From Amycolatopsis viridis (lineage in GTDB: Bacteria > Actinomycetota > Actinomycetes > Mycobacteriales > Pseudonocardiaceae), in the NCBI RefSeq assembly GCF_011758765.1, contig NZ_JAANOU010000001.1:4464001-4528000 (forward strand): a stretch of 64,000 nt of DNA, read 5' to 3'. A program made the translations under genes and the position numbers. How positions within the stretch are numbered: position 1 is the stretch's first letter; each line of letters begins with the position of its first letter. Shown here piece after piece: positions 36,805 to 44,692 of this stretch. The notes beneath the pieces were generated by a model that made no database searches, was not told where the DNA came from, and was given only the letters and a program-made list of their open reading frames with translations.

Positions 36805-37322
36805 TCCAGCCGCCGCAGGGCGCCGCGGAACCACTGCGCCCGCTCGACGTAGCCGTCCACCACCTGCTTGATCTTGTCCGCCCCGAAGGACTTGTTCTCC
36901 CGCACCTTCGCCGGCACACCGAGCGCGATGTGCCCGCCCGGCACGTGTGAGCCGTACGACAGCACCGCACCGGCGCCGACCATCGCGCCGTCGTCGAGCA
37001 CGCTGCCGTTGAGCACCACCGAACCGGACGCGATCAGGCATCCGCTGCCGATCCGCGCGCCCTCGACGTGCACCGCGTGCCCGATCGCCGACGACGGGCC
37101 CAGGATCGTCGGGTCCTTGGCCGTGCAATGCAGCACGGATCCGTCCTGCACGTTGGACCGCGCGCCGATCTCGATGAACCCGTGGTCGCCGCGCAGCACC
37201 GCCTGCGGCCACACCGACGCGTCCGGCCCGATCCGGACGTCACCGATCACCGTCGCGTCCGGATGCACGAACGCGGACGGGTGGATCGACGGGGTCAGCT
37301 CACCGAGTGCGTAGATCGCCAC
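36801..37322 (-). CDS. Gamma-carbonic-anhydrase-like hexapeptide-repeat protein
   Basis: 173 residues. Repeated hexapeptides (for example [22 protein letters not shown]) predict a left-handed beta-helix trimer. The three zinc His of the family are visible in VLHCTAKDP and IGHAVHVEG (about residues 65-87). Members hydrate CO2 or act as transferases of unknown substrate (PaaY/YrdA type). GTG 37322 lies inside the end of the upstream acetyltransferase gene (23-nt overlap), so translation may be coupled. Confidence 0.83.
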   Translation of the reverse strand: MAIYALGELTPSIHPSAFVHPDATVIGDVRIGPDASVWPQAVLRGDHGFIEIGARSNVQDGSVLHCTAKDPTILGPSSAIGHAVHVEGARIGSGCLIASGSVVLNGSVLDDGAMVGAGAVLSYGSHVPGGHIALGVPAKVRENKSFGADKIKQVVDGYVERAQWFRGALRRLD

Positions 37323-37779
37323 GATCGTCCTCCAGGTCTTTGCCCAGGCACACCGAGAGCGGATCGTCCCGGTAGATGCCGAACTTCGGGATGCCGGTGT
37401 AGCCGGCGGACCGGTACAGCGCGATCGCCTCCGGCTGCTTGCGCCCGGTCTCCAGCACCAGCCGCCTGCGCCCGGCCACGCGCGCCGTCCGCTCCAGTTC
37501 GGCGAGCACCGCCCGGGCGAAACCCCTGCCCCGCGCGGAATCCACCACGTACATCCGTTTCAGCTCGGCCTCGTCCTCGCCGCGGACCCGCCAGCCACCG
37601 CACGCCACCGGTTCCCCGTCCACGTAACCGACCAGGAACAACCCGTGCGGCGGTGCGAACTCGGCCGGATCGACCGGGGTCGCGTCGGTGTCGCCGTACC
37701 GCACCACGTACTCCTGCTGCACGGCGTCGATCAGCTTGACCGCGTCCGGCTCGTCGTAGGCCACCACCCGGAGTTCCAC
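37300..37779 (-). CDS. GNAT-family N-acetyltransferase
   Basis: 159 residues. Acetyl-CoA-binding motif A is ELKRMYVVDSARGRGFARAVL (two parts, about 70-90), followed by LVLETG and IALYRSAGYTGI. The substrate is unknown. I chose GTG 37779: TAGATT lies 7 nt before it and no Shine-Dalgarno is seen, consistent with a leaderless mRNA. An in-frame TTG three codons upstream would overlap that hexamer. The 3' end overlaps the next gene by 23 nt. Confidence 0.8.
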   Translation of the reverse strand: MELRVVAYDEPDAVKLIDAVQQEYVVRYGDTDATPVDPAEFAPPHGLFLVGYVDGEPVACGGWRVRGEDEAELKRMYVVDSARGRGFARAVLAELERTARVAGRRRLVLETGRKQPEAIALYRSAGYTGIPKFGIYRDDPLSVCLGKDLEDDRGDLRTR

Positions 37780-37786
37780 GACGGCC

Positions 37787-37792
37787 AATCTA
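37787..37792 (-). promoter_or_regulatory. -10 hexamer TAGATT for the leaderless GNAT gene
   Basis: TAGATT lies 7 nt before GTG 37779, just past the thiL stop. Confidence 0.5.
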
Positions 37793-37797
37793 GAGAG

Positions 37798-38766
37798 CTA
37801 ACGCCAATGCTCCCAGCCGCTTTCGCCGTGGTACTGCTCACCGTCCACGGTCACGCCGGAATCCGGCATGGTGACCGAGCCGATCCGGCGCCACCCGCCC
37901 GGCAGGTCCGCGAACGACGGGAACGTCGCCACCAGCGCATGGTCCTCACCGCCGGTCAGCACCCACGTCATCGGGTCGGCACCCAGCGCGGTGCCCACGT
38001 CCACCAGCTTCTGGTCGACCTCCAGGTGCTCGGTGAGCACGTCGATGCCCACACCGGACGCCTCGGCGATGTGACCGAGGTCGGCGAGCAGCCCGTCGGA
38101 GACGTCGATCATCGCCGTCGCCCCGGCCACCGCGGCCGCGGGGCCGGCCGCGTAGTCGGGCTCGGGCGCGCGCTGCGCGTTGACCACCGCGACCGGCGAA
38201 CGGAACCCGCGGCCGAGCGTGGCGAGGCCCGCCGCCGCCCAGCCGAGCCGTCCGGACACCGCGACGATGTCACCGGGCCGCGCACCGGACCGCGTGACCG
38301 GCTCGCGGCCCTCCAGGTCGCCGAGCGCCGTGATGCTGACCACCAGCTGGTCGGCGCGCACCATGTCGCCACCCACCACCCCGGCGCCGGCGCGCTGAGC
38401 TTCCGCCCACAGCCCGTCGCTGAGCTCCTGGACGACGTTCGCCGGGGTGTCCGGCGGGCAGGCGAGCCCGACGAGGACGGCGGTGGGCACCGCGCCCATC
38501 GCGGCCACGTCGGCGAAGTTCTCCGCGACCGCCTTGCGCCCGACCTGCTCCGGCGAGGACCAGTCCAGCCGGAAGTGCACGCCCTGCACGAGGACGTCCG
38601 TCGTGGCGACGACGCGCCCGTCCACCGCGGCCACGACCGCGGCGTCGTCCCCCGGGCCGAGCAGGGTGGACCCGGGCTGCCTCCGGTTCCCGGTCACCGC
38701 CCGGATCAGGCCGAACTCACCCATCCCGGCGACGGTCCCGGAGCCGGATGCCTGGTTGCCTGACAT
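37798..38766 (-). CDS. thiL: Thiamine-monophosphate kinase
   Basis: 322 residues. Makes thiamine diphosphate from the monophosphate. GEFGLIRAV (about 16-24), GPGDDAAVV with the metal Asp pair (about 37-45), TTDVLVQGVHFRLDW (about 55-69), MGAVPTAVLVGLA and IDVSDGLLADLGHIA are the PurM-like kinase signatures. GAGGTGA lies 5 nt before the ATG. The sequence around and above this start is found again, degenerate, at 40043-40116. Confidence 0.95.
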   Translation of the reverse strand: MSGNQASGSGTVAGMGEFGLIRAVTGNRRQPGSTLLGPGDDAAVVAAVDGRVVATTDVLVQGVHFRLDWSSPEQVGRKAVAENFADVAAMGAVPTAVLVGLACPPDTPANVVQELSDGLWAEAQRAGAGVVGGDMVRADQLVVSITALGDLEGREPVTRSGARPGDIVAVSGRLGWAAAGLATLGRGFRSPVAVVNAQRAPEPDYAAGPAAAVAGATAMIDVSDGLLADLGHIAEASGVGIDVLTEHLEVDQKLVDVGTALGADPMTWVLTGGEDHALVATFPSFADLPGGWRRIGSVTMPDSGVTVDGEQYHGESGWEHWR

Positions 38767-38817
38767 GCGTCACCTCGGTCGCTCGACGGTCGGATGATGC
38801 GGCGCGTTCTGACCACG
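38761..38817. repeat. Copy A of a repeat at the thiL start, left flank of an insert
   Basis: Includes the thiL start codon. Matches 40043-40116 at about 32 of the first 39 positions (including TCGGTCGCTCGA and GTCGGATGA), then, after an 17-nt length difference, at all of GTTCTGACCACG. Same orientation in both copies. Confidence 0.7.
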
Positions 38818-39040
38818 CACACGCAGGTTAATCGGCCCACCGCGCCGCCCGGGCAGGACGCGCCGGACACCCGCCGTGAGCCGTGGCCGGAGCCGCGGAT
38901 AACGCGGGAAACGGGACACTGCGCCTTTTGACGTTGCGCCGGGCGCAAGAGGCACCCGCGAATGGTGATACGGGCCACATCTACTGCCTGCTAAGGTGTC
39001 GAGCGCGCAGCTGAGCGCCATGGGGAGGGAGCGCCACGGC

Positions 39041-39472
39041 ATGGCCGACTGGACGGACACCGGCTTGACGGAAGTATTCGGCGACCGGGAACAGCTCAGA
39101 GAAATGGGCGATCAAGCTCGGCACTTGCTGGCCGAAGCCAAGTCCGGTGGCTGGGCCGTGGACGAAGAAACCGGCACCCATCTCCGCAACGCGATCGCCC
39201 AGGCCGAGGACCGGTTCTCGCGGATCGCGATCAACATCAACCGGTTGCGCCGTAAACCAAATTTCGGCCACGACGACTACGCCCAACAGGCAGCTGCTCA
39301 CTTTCAGGCCGCGATGGACTCCGACCAGCAGTCGCTGATACCCGTTCTTGAAACAATGCTGGAAAATCTCGGGACCATTCGTGAAGCACTGGACGTAGCG
39401 ACGAAAAACTACGACGCATCGAACCAGGTAGCCACGCAATACCTCGGCACATTCAGGGATGCGGAGCAGTGA
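39041..39472 (+). CDS. Small helical protein of unknown function (possible WXG100-like ESX partner)
   Basis: 143 residues, no Cys, predicted mostly alpha-helical with two long amphipathic segments (about 12-70 and 80-140). It contains SGGWAVDEETG, a W-x-V element near a turn, loosely recalling W-x-G proteins, but a canonical WXG motif is absent. The first Shine-Dalgarno-supported start is ATG 39041 (GGGAGGGAG upstream). Its stop overlaps the next gene as GTGA. Codon use is less G+C-biased than the neighbours. The pairing with a DUF3558-type lipoprotein is common in Pseudonocardiaceae (family knowledge); the function is unknown. Confidence 0.6.
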   Translation: MADWTDTGLTEVFGDREQLREMGDQARHLLAEAKSGGWAVDEETGTHLRNAIAQAEDRFSRIAININRLRRKPNFGHDDYAQQAAAHFQAAMDSDQQSLIPVLETMLENLGTIREALDVATKNYDASNQVATQYLGTFRDAEQ

Positions 39473-39978
39473 CCAGAAGAATGGCGATAATCGCGCTCAC
39501 CTGCGCGGTAATTTCCACGGCCGGGTGCACCACCACCGTGTCTGGCATGCCATCCCCGGCGACAAGCGGGAAATCAACCTCAGCACACACCGACGATCCG
39601 TTCGGCGGAATGGTCGCCTGTCAAGTGTTGGACCAGCTCAATGCCAGTCAGGGCTTCAATCCCGGCGACAACATCAGCCATCGCAACGAGTGCACCGCGA
39701 CAAAACCTGGTCTCGGCAGTAACGGACTGGCCCTTGATCCAGTGCAAGGGCTCGCCGAATTCCGCAGAACCGACCCGCAGGCGATCGACACCAACGTGAG
39801 CGGTCGCCGGGCACTACAGGTACAGAACCCACTCGATTGCACCATCGCGTTCGAGGTGAGCGAACACGCCCGTGTTCTCGCCCAGATGGCCATGTCGATG
39901 CCGGAACGCAACGCGGAGGCGTGCCCGCTGGCGCACGACCTGGCCGTGCGCGTGGAGGCGCTGTTGCCGCAGCGCTGA
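39469..39978 (+). CDS. DUF3558-type secreted lipoprotein
   Basis: 169 residues. A lipoprotein signal is clear: MTRRMAIIALTCAVISTAGC, with lipobox S-T-A-G-C, then a Ser/Thr/Pro-rich linker and a folded domain with four Cys that could pair (VACQVLDQ, NECTATKPG, PLDCTIAF, EACPLA). These match DUF3558 proteins, abundant in Amycolatopsis-like genomes and of unknown role. Translation is coupled to the preceding gene (GTGA). Base composition is visibly lower in G+C than flanking genes. Confidence 0.75.
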   Translation: MTRRMAIIALTCAVISTAGCTTTVSGMPSPATSGKSTSAHTDDPFGGMVACQVLDQLNASQGFNPGDNISHRNECTATKPGLGSNGLALDPVQGLAEFRRTDPQAIDTNVSGRRALQVQNPLDCTIAFEVSEHARVLAQMAMSMPERNAEACPLAHDLAVRVEALLPQR

Positions 39979-40042
39979 GAAGGGCGGGACCAGCCTGCCG
40001 CCGGCTCCCGGATCGGGCCGGACCCGCCCGTCTCCGGGTGGT

Positions 40043-40116
40043 TGACCTGCATCACGTCGGTCGCTCGATAGTCGGATGACCTAGATTCGTGCTCGGTGCG
40101 GTAGGTTCTGACCACG
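40043..40116. repeat. Copy B of the thiL-start repeat, right flank of the insert
   Basis: Degenerate copy of 38761-38817 in the same orientation, 17 nt longer in the middle, lying ahead of the Lrp-domain gene. The bases equivalent to the thiL start read CTG where thiL has CAT. Confidence 0.7.
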
Positions 40117-40124
40117 TTCCTACC
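40100..40124 (+). promoter_or_regulatory. Inverted repeat GGTAGG-N13-CCTACC before the Lrp-domain gene
   Basis: Six-base arms (40100-40105 and 40119-40124) end 35 nt before the start codon. It may be an operator or a leader hairpin. Confidence 0.35.
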
Positions 40125-40159
40125 TTGAGTTCAACGCCGGAGACGAAGGGGCGCGCGCC

Positions 40160-40393
40160 GTGGTCCACGCATACATCCTCATCCAGACCGAAGTCGGCAA
40201 GGCGGCCGCGGTCGCGGCGGAGATCGCCGGCATCCCCGGTGTCACCAGTTCCGAGGATGTGACCGGCCCCTACGACGTCATCGTGCGCGCCGAGGCCGAC
40301 AACGTCGACCAGCTCGGGCAGCTGGTCGTCGCGAAGGTGCAGGGTGTCGAGGGCATCACCCGCACGCTGACCTGTCCCGTGGTGCATCTGTAA
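40160..40393 (+). CDS. Stand-alone Lrp/AsnC ligand-binding (RAM) domain protein
   Basis: 77 residues with no helix-turn-helix. The whole protein is the alpha/beta RAM domain: AYILIQTEVGKAAAVAAEIA, then GVTSSEDVTGPYDVIVRAEA and the C-terminal ITRTLTCPVVHL. Such single-domain proteins bind amino acids and oligomerise, sometimes modulating full-length Lrp proteins. GTG 40160 follows AAGGGG by 10 nt. It is followed by the DUF3515 gene after 3 nt, hence an operon. Confidence 0.85.
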   Translation: MVHAYILIQTEVGKAAAVAAEIAGIPGVTSSEDVTGPYDVIVRAEADNVDQLGQLVVAKVQGVEGITRTLTCPVVHL

Positions 40394-40396
40394 GCG

Positions 40397-40930
40397 ATGC
40401 CGGAAACCGAGACCGGGGCACCGCCGCGGACACTGCTCGTGCTCGCGGCCGTGCTGGTCCTCGTCCTCGCGGCCGGGGTGGCGGTCGCTGGGCTGGTGAT
40501 GCGCTCCGGCCGCGACGAGAACGGTGCGCTGGCGCTCGTGCCGGTGGACGCACCGCAGGCCGCAGCGCCCGAGTGCGCGCAGCTGATCCCGGCGCTGCCC
40601 GCCCAGCTGGACTCGAAGGGCACCGCGCTGACCCGCCGGACGATCGCGGAGCCCGCCCCGCCGGCCACAGTGGCGTGGGGTGCGCCGGACGCCATCGTCC
40701 TGCGCTGCGGTCTGGGCAAACCGCCGGAGCTGACCCAGACGAGCCAGCTGCGGCTGGTCAGCGGCGTGCAGTGGCTGCCGGTCGAGGGCCCCGGGTCCTC
40801 CACCTGGTACGTGGTCGACCGCGCGGTGTACATCGCGCTGACCGTGCCGGACTCCGCGGGCACCGGACCGCTGCAGGAAATCTCCGACACCATCGCGGCG
40901 ACGCTGCCGCCGGTGCCGCTGCGGTTCTAA
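40397..40930 (+). CDS. DUF3515 membrane-anchored protein
   Basis: 177 residues. One N-terminal membrane helix (about 12-35, Leu/Val/Ala only) and an extracellular domain with two Cys (PECAQLIP and [13 protein letters not shown]) likely disulphide-bonded. The family is confined to actinobacteria, usually next to ddl and thiL as here; the function is unknown. The stop overlaps the ddl stop by 4 nt (CTAA), the genes being convergent. Confidence 0.85.
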   Translation: MPETETGAPPRTLLVLAAVLVLVLAAGVAVAGLVMRSGRDENGALALVPVDAPQAAAPECAQLIPALPAQLDSKGTALTRRTIAEPAPPATVAWGAPDAIVLRCGLGKPPELTQTSQLRLVSGVQWLPVEGPGSSTWYVVDRAVYIALTVPDSAGTGPLQEISDTIAATLPPVPLRF

Positions 40931-42012
40931 CGCAGCCCGGTGCCGCGCGCCAGCGCCGTGTCGATCAGGGTCGTCAGCAGCGTGCGGTAGTCCACGCCGG
41001 TGACCTGCCACATCTTCGGGTAGGCCGAGGTCGCGGTGAACCCGGGCATCGTGTTGACCTCGTTGACCGTCAGGTCACCACCCGCGCCCACGAAGAAGTC
41101 CACCCGCGCCAGGCCCTGGCAGTCCAGCGCCCGGAACGCCTTCACCGCCTGCGCGCGCAGCTTTTCGGTGACCGAGTCGTCCAGCTTGGCGGGGATGTCC
41201 AGCTCGGCGTCCTCGCCGAGGTACTTCGTCTCGAAGTCGTACCAGGCGGACTCGTCGTCGGAGAGCACGCGCACCTCGGCCGGCAGCGACGCCTCCACCC
41301 GGCCGTCCGGGAACTCCAGCACCCCGCACTCGACCTCGCGCCCCGGCACCGCCGCCTCGACCAGCACCTTCGGGTCGGTCTCCCGCGCCAGTGCGATCGC
41401 GGCGTCCAGGTCCGCCCAGTCGGTCACCTTGCTGATGCCGATCGAGGACCCGGCCCGCGACGGCTTGACGAACACCGGCAGGCCCAGCCGTTCCCGGTCC
41501 GCGTCGTCCAGAGTGGACTGGTCGCGGCGCAGCTCGACGTACCGGCCGACCGGCAGCCCTTCGGCGGCGAGCAGCTTCTTCGCGTAGCCCTTGTCCATCG
41601 CCACCGCGCTGGCCAGCACGCCGGGCCCCACGTACGGGATCCCGGCCAGCTCCAGCAGGCCCTGCAGCGTGCCGTCCTCGCCGAACGCACCGTGCAGCAC
41701 GGGGAACACGACGTCGACCCCGCCGAGCGCGTCGGCTCCGGGCTCGGTCACGACCAGCTCGCGCAGCGTCGGGTCCCCGGCCAGGACGAGCGACCGGCCA
41801 CCGTCCACCGAGGGCAGCCGGCGGTCCTGGATGGTCAGGGTCTCCGGGTCGGCGGTGCCGAGCACCCAGCGGCCCTCGCGGGTGATGCCGATGGGCACGG
41901 CCTCGAACCGGTCGCGGTCCAGGTGCGCCAGCACGCTGCCGGCCGACACGCACGAGATCGTGTGCTCGGTGCTCCGGCCGCCGAACACCACGGCCACCCG
42001 CGTCTTCCTCAT
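40927..42012 (-). CDS. ddl: D-alanine:D-alanine ligase
   Basis: 361 residues. ATP-grasp ligase: [15 protein letters not shown] (about 6-20), [19 protein letters not shown] (about 105-123), [15 protein letters not shown], and the C-terminal [10 protein letters not shown] and [10 protein letters not shown]. The omega-loop has KYLGED, with Tyr as in D-Ala-D-Ala and not D-Ala-D-Lac enzymes. It makes the dipeptide end of peptidoglycan precursors. TAGGGT lies 8 nt before the ATG with no clear ribosome site; it overlaps the mocR-like gene stop codon. Confidence 0.95.
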   Translation of the reverse strand: MRKTRVAVVFGGRSTEHTISCVSAGSVLAHLDRDRFEAVPIGITREGRWVLGTADPETLTIQDRRLPSVDGGRSLVLAGDPTLRELVVTEPGADALGGVDVVFPVLHGAFGEDGTLQGLLELAGIPYVGPGVLASAVAMDKGYAKKLLAAEGLPVGRYVELRRDQSTLDDADRERLGLPVFVKPSRAGSSIGISKVTDWADLDAAIALARETDPKVLVEAAVPGREVECGVLEFPDGRVEASLPAEVRVLSDDESAWYDFETKYLGEDAELDIPAKLDDSVTEKLRAQAVKAFRALDCQGLARVDFFVGAGGDLTVNEVNTMPGFTATSAYPKMWQVTGVDYRTLLTTLIDTALARGTGLR

Positions 42013-42020
42013 GGCCGGTC

Positions 42021-42026
42021 ACCCTA
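42021..42026 (-). promoter_or_regulatory. -10 hexamer TAGGGT for leaderless ddl
   Basis: TAGGGT lies 8 nt before the ddl ATG; its TAG is also the stop codon of the upstream regulator gene. Confidence 0.45.
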
Positions 42027-43415
42027 CCGGGCTCTTGCGTCGTCCGATCGCCGCAGTAAACCCATTAGCGTGTCCAGCGCACCGCCGAGCGCCGCGCGGG
42101 AACACCCGGCGTACCCGATCGCCAGCCCGAAGGCCGTCGGCGTGCCCGCGAAGTGCCGGGCCAGCCCGTCCAGGCGGATCCCCCGCGCCCGCCCGGCCGC
42201 CAGGCACTCCCGCTCCATCCGGGCCGAGGCGAACGGCACGACCAGGTGCGCGCCCGCGTCGTCCCCCAGCACCGGAACGCCATTTCGGCGCAGCGCCGAG
42301 ACCAGCATCACCCGTCGCTCGGACAGCTCGCGGCGCAGTTTCCGCAGGTGCCGCCCCAGATCGCCGTGCCGCGCGAGCTCGACGAGCACCCGCTGACCGG
42401 CCGGGGAGGGCCGCGTCCCGGTGCGGTCGCGGTGCCCCAGCACGGACGAGGCAACGGCTCCGGGCGCGACCATCCAGCCGGCGCCGAGCGTGGGGGTGAG
42501 GATCTTGCTCGTGGTTCCCAGATGCACCACGACATCCGGGGCGAGCGCGGCGAGCAGCGGCAGCGGGGCGACGTCGAAGCGCAGCTCGCCGTCGTAGTCG
42601 TCCTCGATGATGAGCATGTTCTCGGCGCGGGCGCGCTCGACGAGCTCGACCCGGCGGGCCGCGTTGAGCCGCGAGCCCATCGGGTACTGGTGCGCGGGCG
42701 AGCAGTAGACCCCGCGCACGCCGGCCGGGATCGCGTCGGTGCGCAGGCCCTCGCCGTCCACCGGGACGCCGACGACCTTCAGTCCCGCGCTCAGGAACGC
42801 CTCCACCGCGCGCTGGTAGCCCGGTTCCTCCACGGCGACCGTGTCGCCCGCCCGGAACACCGCGCCGGCCAGCTCGAACACCGCGGCGGTGGTGCCGCCG
42901 GTGGCCAGTACCGAGTCGGTGCCGACGGCCAGCCCGCGGTGCCGCAGCAGGTGCTCGGCGATCGCCGCCCGGTACTCCGGCAGACCGGCGCGGTGCGCGT
43001 GGGTCAGCGGCGGGCTGTCCGCGGCCGCCCGCCAGGCCCGCCGCCACGCGGCGCGGTCGATGCCCGCCGCCCACGGCGCACCCGGGGTGAGGTCGAGCAG
43101 CTCGTCCGGCTCCGCCGCCTCGCCCGGCACCACGGGGTGGGCGGGACGGTCGCCGGGTGGTGAGGTGGTGACGTAGGTGCCGGACCCGTGGCGGCCGGTG
43201 ATCCAGCCTTCGGCGTGCAGCTGTTCGTACGCCGCCGAGGTCACCGTGCGGCTGACGCCCAGCCGCGCGGCCAGTGCCCGGGTGGACGGCAGCCGGTCAC
43301 CGCCGCGCAGGTGACCGGCCGCGGCGGCGTCGCGCAGCGCGTCCGCGAGTTGCACGGCCAGCGGGGTCACGGCCGCGCGGTCGAGGGTGACGGGCAGGGC
43401 CGCGGGCTGGGACAC
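42024..43415 (-). CDS. MocR-type (GntR winged helix plus aminotransferase) regulator, PdxR-like
   Basis: 463 residues. N-terminal winged helix (about 12-82, RLPSTRALAARLGVSRTVTSAAYEQL) then a fold-type I aminotransferase domain from about 105, with GGTTAAVFELAG, IIEDDYDGELRFD and TTSKILTPTLGAGWM, whose Lys would bind PLP. Such proteins sense PLP and control vitamin B6 or amino-acid genes. It diverges from a pyridoxamine-phosphate-oxidase-like gene, and the operator-like repeats lie between them. Start GTG 43415. Confidence 0.88.
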   Translation of the reverse strand: MSQPAALPVTLDRAAVTPLAVQLADALRDAAAAGHLRGGDRLPSTRALAARLGVSRTVTSAAYEQLHAEGWITGRHGSGTYVTTSPPGDRPAHPVVPGEAAEPDELLDLTPGAPWAAGIDRAAWRRAWRAAADSPPLTHAHRAGLPEYRAAIAEHLLRHRGLAVGTDSVLATGGTTAAVFELAGAVFRAGDTVAVEEPGYQRAVEAFLSAGLKVVGVPVDGEGLRTDAIPAGVRGVYCSPAHQYPMGSRLNAARRVELVERARAENMLIIEDDYDGELRFDVAPLPLLAALAPDVVVHLGTTSKILTPTLGAGWMVAPGAVASSVLGHRDRTGTRPSPAGQRVLVELARHGDLGRHLRKLRRELSERRVMLVSALRRNGVPVLGDDAGAHLVVPFASARMERECLAAGRARGIRLDGLARHFAGTPTAFGLAIGYAGCSRAALGGALDTLMGLLRRSDDARAR

Positions 43416-43422
43416 GACAGAA

Positions 43423-43467
43423 GTGGCCTTTCGGTTTGCTCTCCTGGTGGATCTTTCGAAAGTCCAC
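43423..43467. promoter_or_regulatory. MocR-type operator: direct repeat plus inverted half-site
   Basis: GTGGCCTTTCGG (43423) and GTGGATCTTTCG (43447) are direct repeats 24 nt apart; CGAAAGTCCAC (43457-43467) is an inverted third half-site, making 43447-43467 nearly palindromic. A TATACG -10 for the flavoprotein gene follows at 43468-43473. Direct-plus-inverted layouts are known for MocR proteins. Confidence 0.5.
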
Positions 43468-43489
43468 TATACGCGGCAGGCTGACCGGC

Positions 43490-44140
43490 ATGACCGTTCT
43501 CTCGCCGACTCCGCGCAGCACGCTGACCCGGAAGAAGGATCGGGCAGCCACCGATCGCGAGCGCCTGTACGAGGTGCTCGACGAGGGACTCATCTGCCAC
43601 CTCGGGCTCGTGCTCGACGGCTCCCCCGTCGTGCTGCCGACCGGGTACGGCCGCGACGGCGACACGCTGTACTTCCACGGTTCGACCGGCTCCGGGAACG
43701 TGCGGGCCGCGGCGGTCGGCATCGACGTGTGCGTCAGCATCACGCTCCTCGACGGCCTCGTCTACGCGCGCTCGCTCAACAACCACTCGATGAACTACCG
43801 CAGCGCGGTGGTGCACGGCAGGGCGCGCGCGGTGACCGGCGAGGAGAAGGTGCACGGGTTGCGAGCGGTGACCGAACACCTGACGCCGGGCTCGTGGGAC
43901 CACGCGCGCGCGGTGAACGCGAAGGAACTCGCGTCGGTGGCGGTGCTGGCGCTGGACCTCACGGAGGCCTCGGTGAAGATCCGCGCGGGCGAGCCGGTCG
44001 ACGACCCGGAAGACATGGACAGCCACCAGATCTGGGCCGGCGTGGTTCCGGTCCGGACCACCTTCGGCGAGCCGGTCCCGGCCGGGTACACGCCCGCCGG
44101 GGCGCCGGTTCCGCCGCACGTGCGGTCCCGCCGCCGGTAG
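43490..44140 (+). CDS. Pyridoxamine 5'-phosphate oxidase-family flavoprotein (NimA/PPOX-like)
   Basis: 216 residues with the split-barrel fold: GLICHLGLVLDGSPVVLPTGYGRDGDTLYFHGS (in parts, about 33-65), SITLLDGLVYARSLNNHSMNYRSAVVHG (in parts). It resembles nitroimidazole-reductase-like FMN or haem-binding proteins and not true PdxH. Divergent transcription from a PLP-binding regulator hints at a vitamin B6 or flavin link, unproven. I chose ATG 43490 on fold grounds; GGCAGG is 10 nt upstream. Confidence 0.78.
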   Translation: MTVLSPTPRSTLTRKKDRAATDRERLYEVLDEGLICHLGLVLDGSPVVLPTGYGRDGDTLYFHGSTGSGNVRAAAVGIDVCVSITLLDGLVYARSLNNHSMNYRSAVVHGRARAVTGEEKVHGLRAVTEHLTPGSWDHARAVNAKELASVAVLALDLTEASVKIRAGEPVDDPEDMDSHQIWAGVVPVRTTFGEPVPAGYTPAGAPVPPHVRSRRR

Positions 44141-44177
44141 CCGTCCACCGGGTACCTCCGGTGGGACCCCGCAGGGG

Positions 44178-44642
44178 TCAGTCGCGGACCGGACCGTCGA
44201 TCGGGTCCAGGTGGTAGGGCCGCATGACCCGCCCGCCGGTGCGGTAGACGTGCACGCTGATCGCCGGGTCCGGGCCGTCGTTGCGCACCTGGTGCACGTA
44301 GCCGGGCCCGAACACGCGGGACTGCCCGGCCGACAGCCGGTGCACCTCGGTGACCCCGCGCCGCGCGACGGTCTCGGACAACCGGCCGGTGACGACGGTG
44401 AACGCACCCGTCGAACCGCCGTGGTCGTGCAGGTCGGTCTGCTGGCCGGGCAGCCAGCCCATCAGCCAGATCTCTTCGTCGTCGCGCGCCTCGACGAGCG
44501 CGGAGAACCGCTTGTCCGGGTCGTAGCGCAGCAGCCGGCGCCAGCGGTCGCGGTCGGCGGCGAATTCGAGCGCGACCCGCACCGGGTGGCGCAGGACGGG
44601 CTTCTCGGCCAGGGCAACGGTGTTGTCCGGAACGGCGAACAT
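44178..44642 (-). CDS. Cysteine dioxygenase type I family protein
   Basis: 154 residues, smaller than mammalian enzymes but bacterial in size. Cupin fold with the iron-binding H-x-H in TDLHDHGGSTGAF (about 70-82) and the third His in GPGYVHQVRND (about 112-122). It oxidises cysteine to cysteine sulfinate with O2, an exit route for excess cysteine. AGAGGA lies about 12 nt before the ATG. A cysteine-rich leader peptide is encoded 50 nt upstream, and part of its Cys-codon region is complementary to this ribosome site. Confidence 0.85.
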   Translation of the reverse strand: MFAVPDNTVALAEKPVLRHPVRVALEFAADRDRWRRLLRYDPDKRFSALVEARDDEEIWLMGWLPGQQTDLHDHGGSTGAFTVVTGRLSETVARRGVTEVHRLSAGQSRVFGPGYVHQVRNDGPDPAISVHVYRTGGRVMRPYHLDPIDGPVRD

Positions 44643-44692
44643 GAAAAAGGTGTCCTCTGGGAAAAGGTGGTTGTCGGACTGGCTGGGCTGGG

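Noticed and set aside
39648-40115. Minus-strand ORF over the lipoprotein gene with a start near copy B
   Set aside because: It is antisense to a lipoprotein with a clear lipobox and has no domain; its first residues merely reflect the thiL-like duplicated sequence.
38767-40160. Insertion sequence or integrase-mediated island
   Set aside because: No transposase, integrase, terminal inverted repeats or tRNA end is present; the flanking copies are degenerate and include the thiL start, so a simple IS is not supported.
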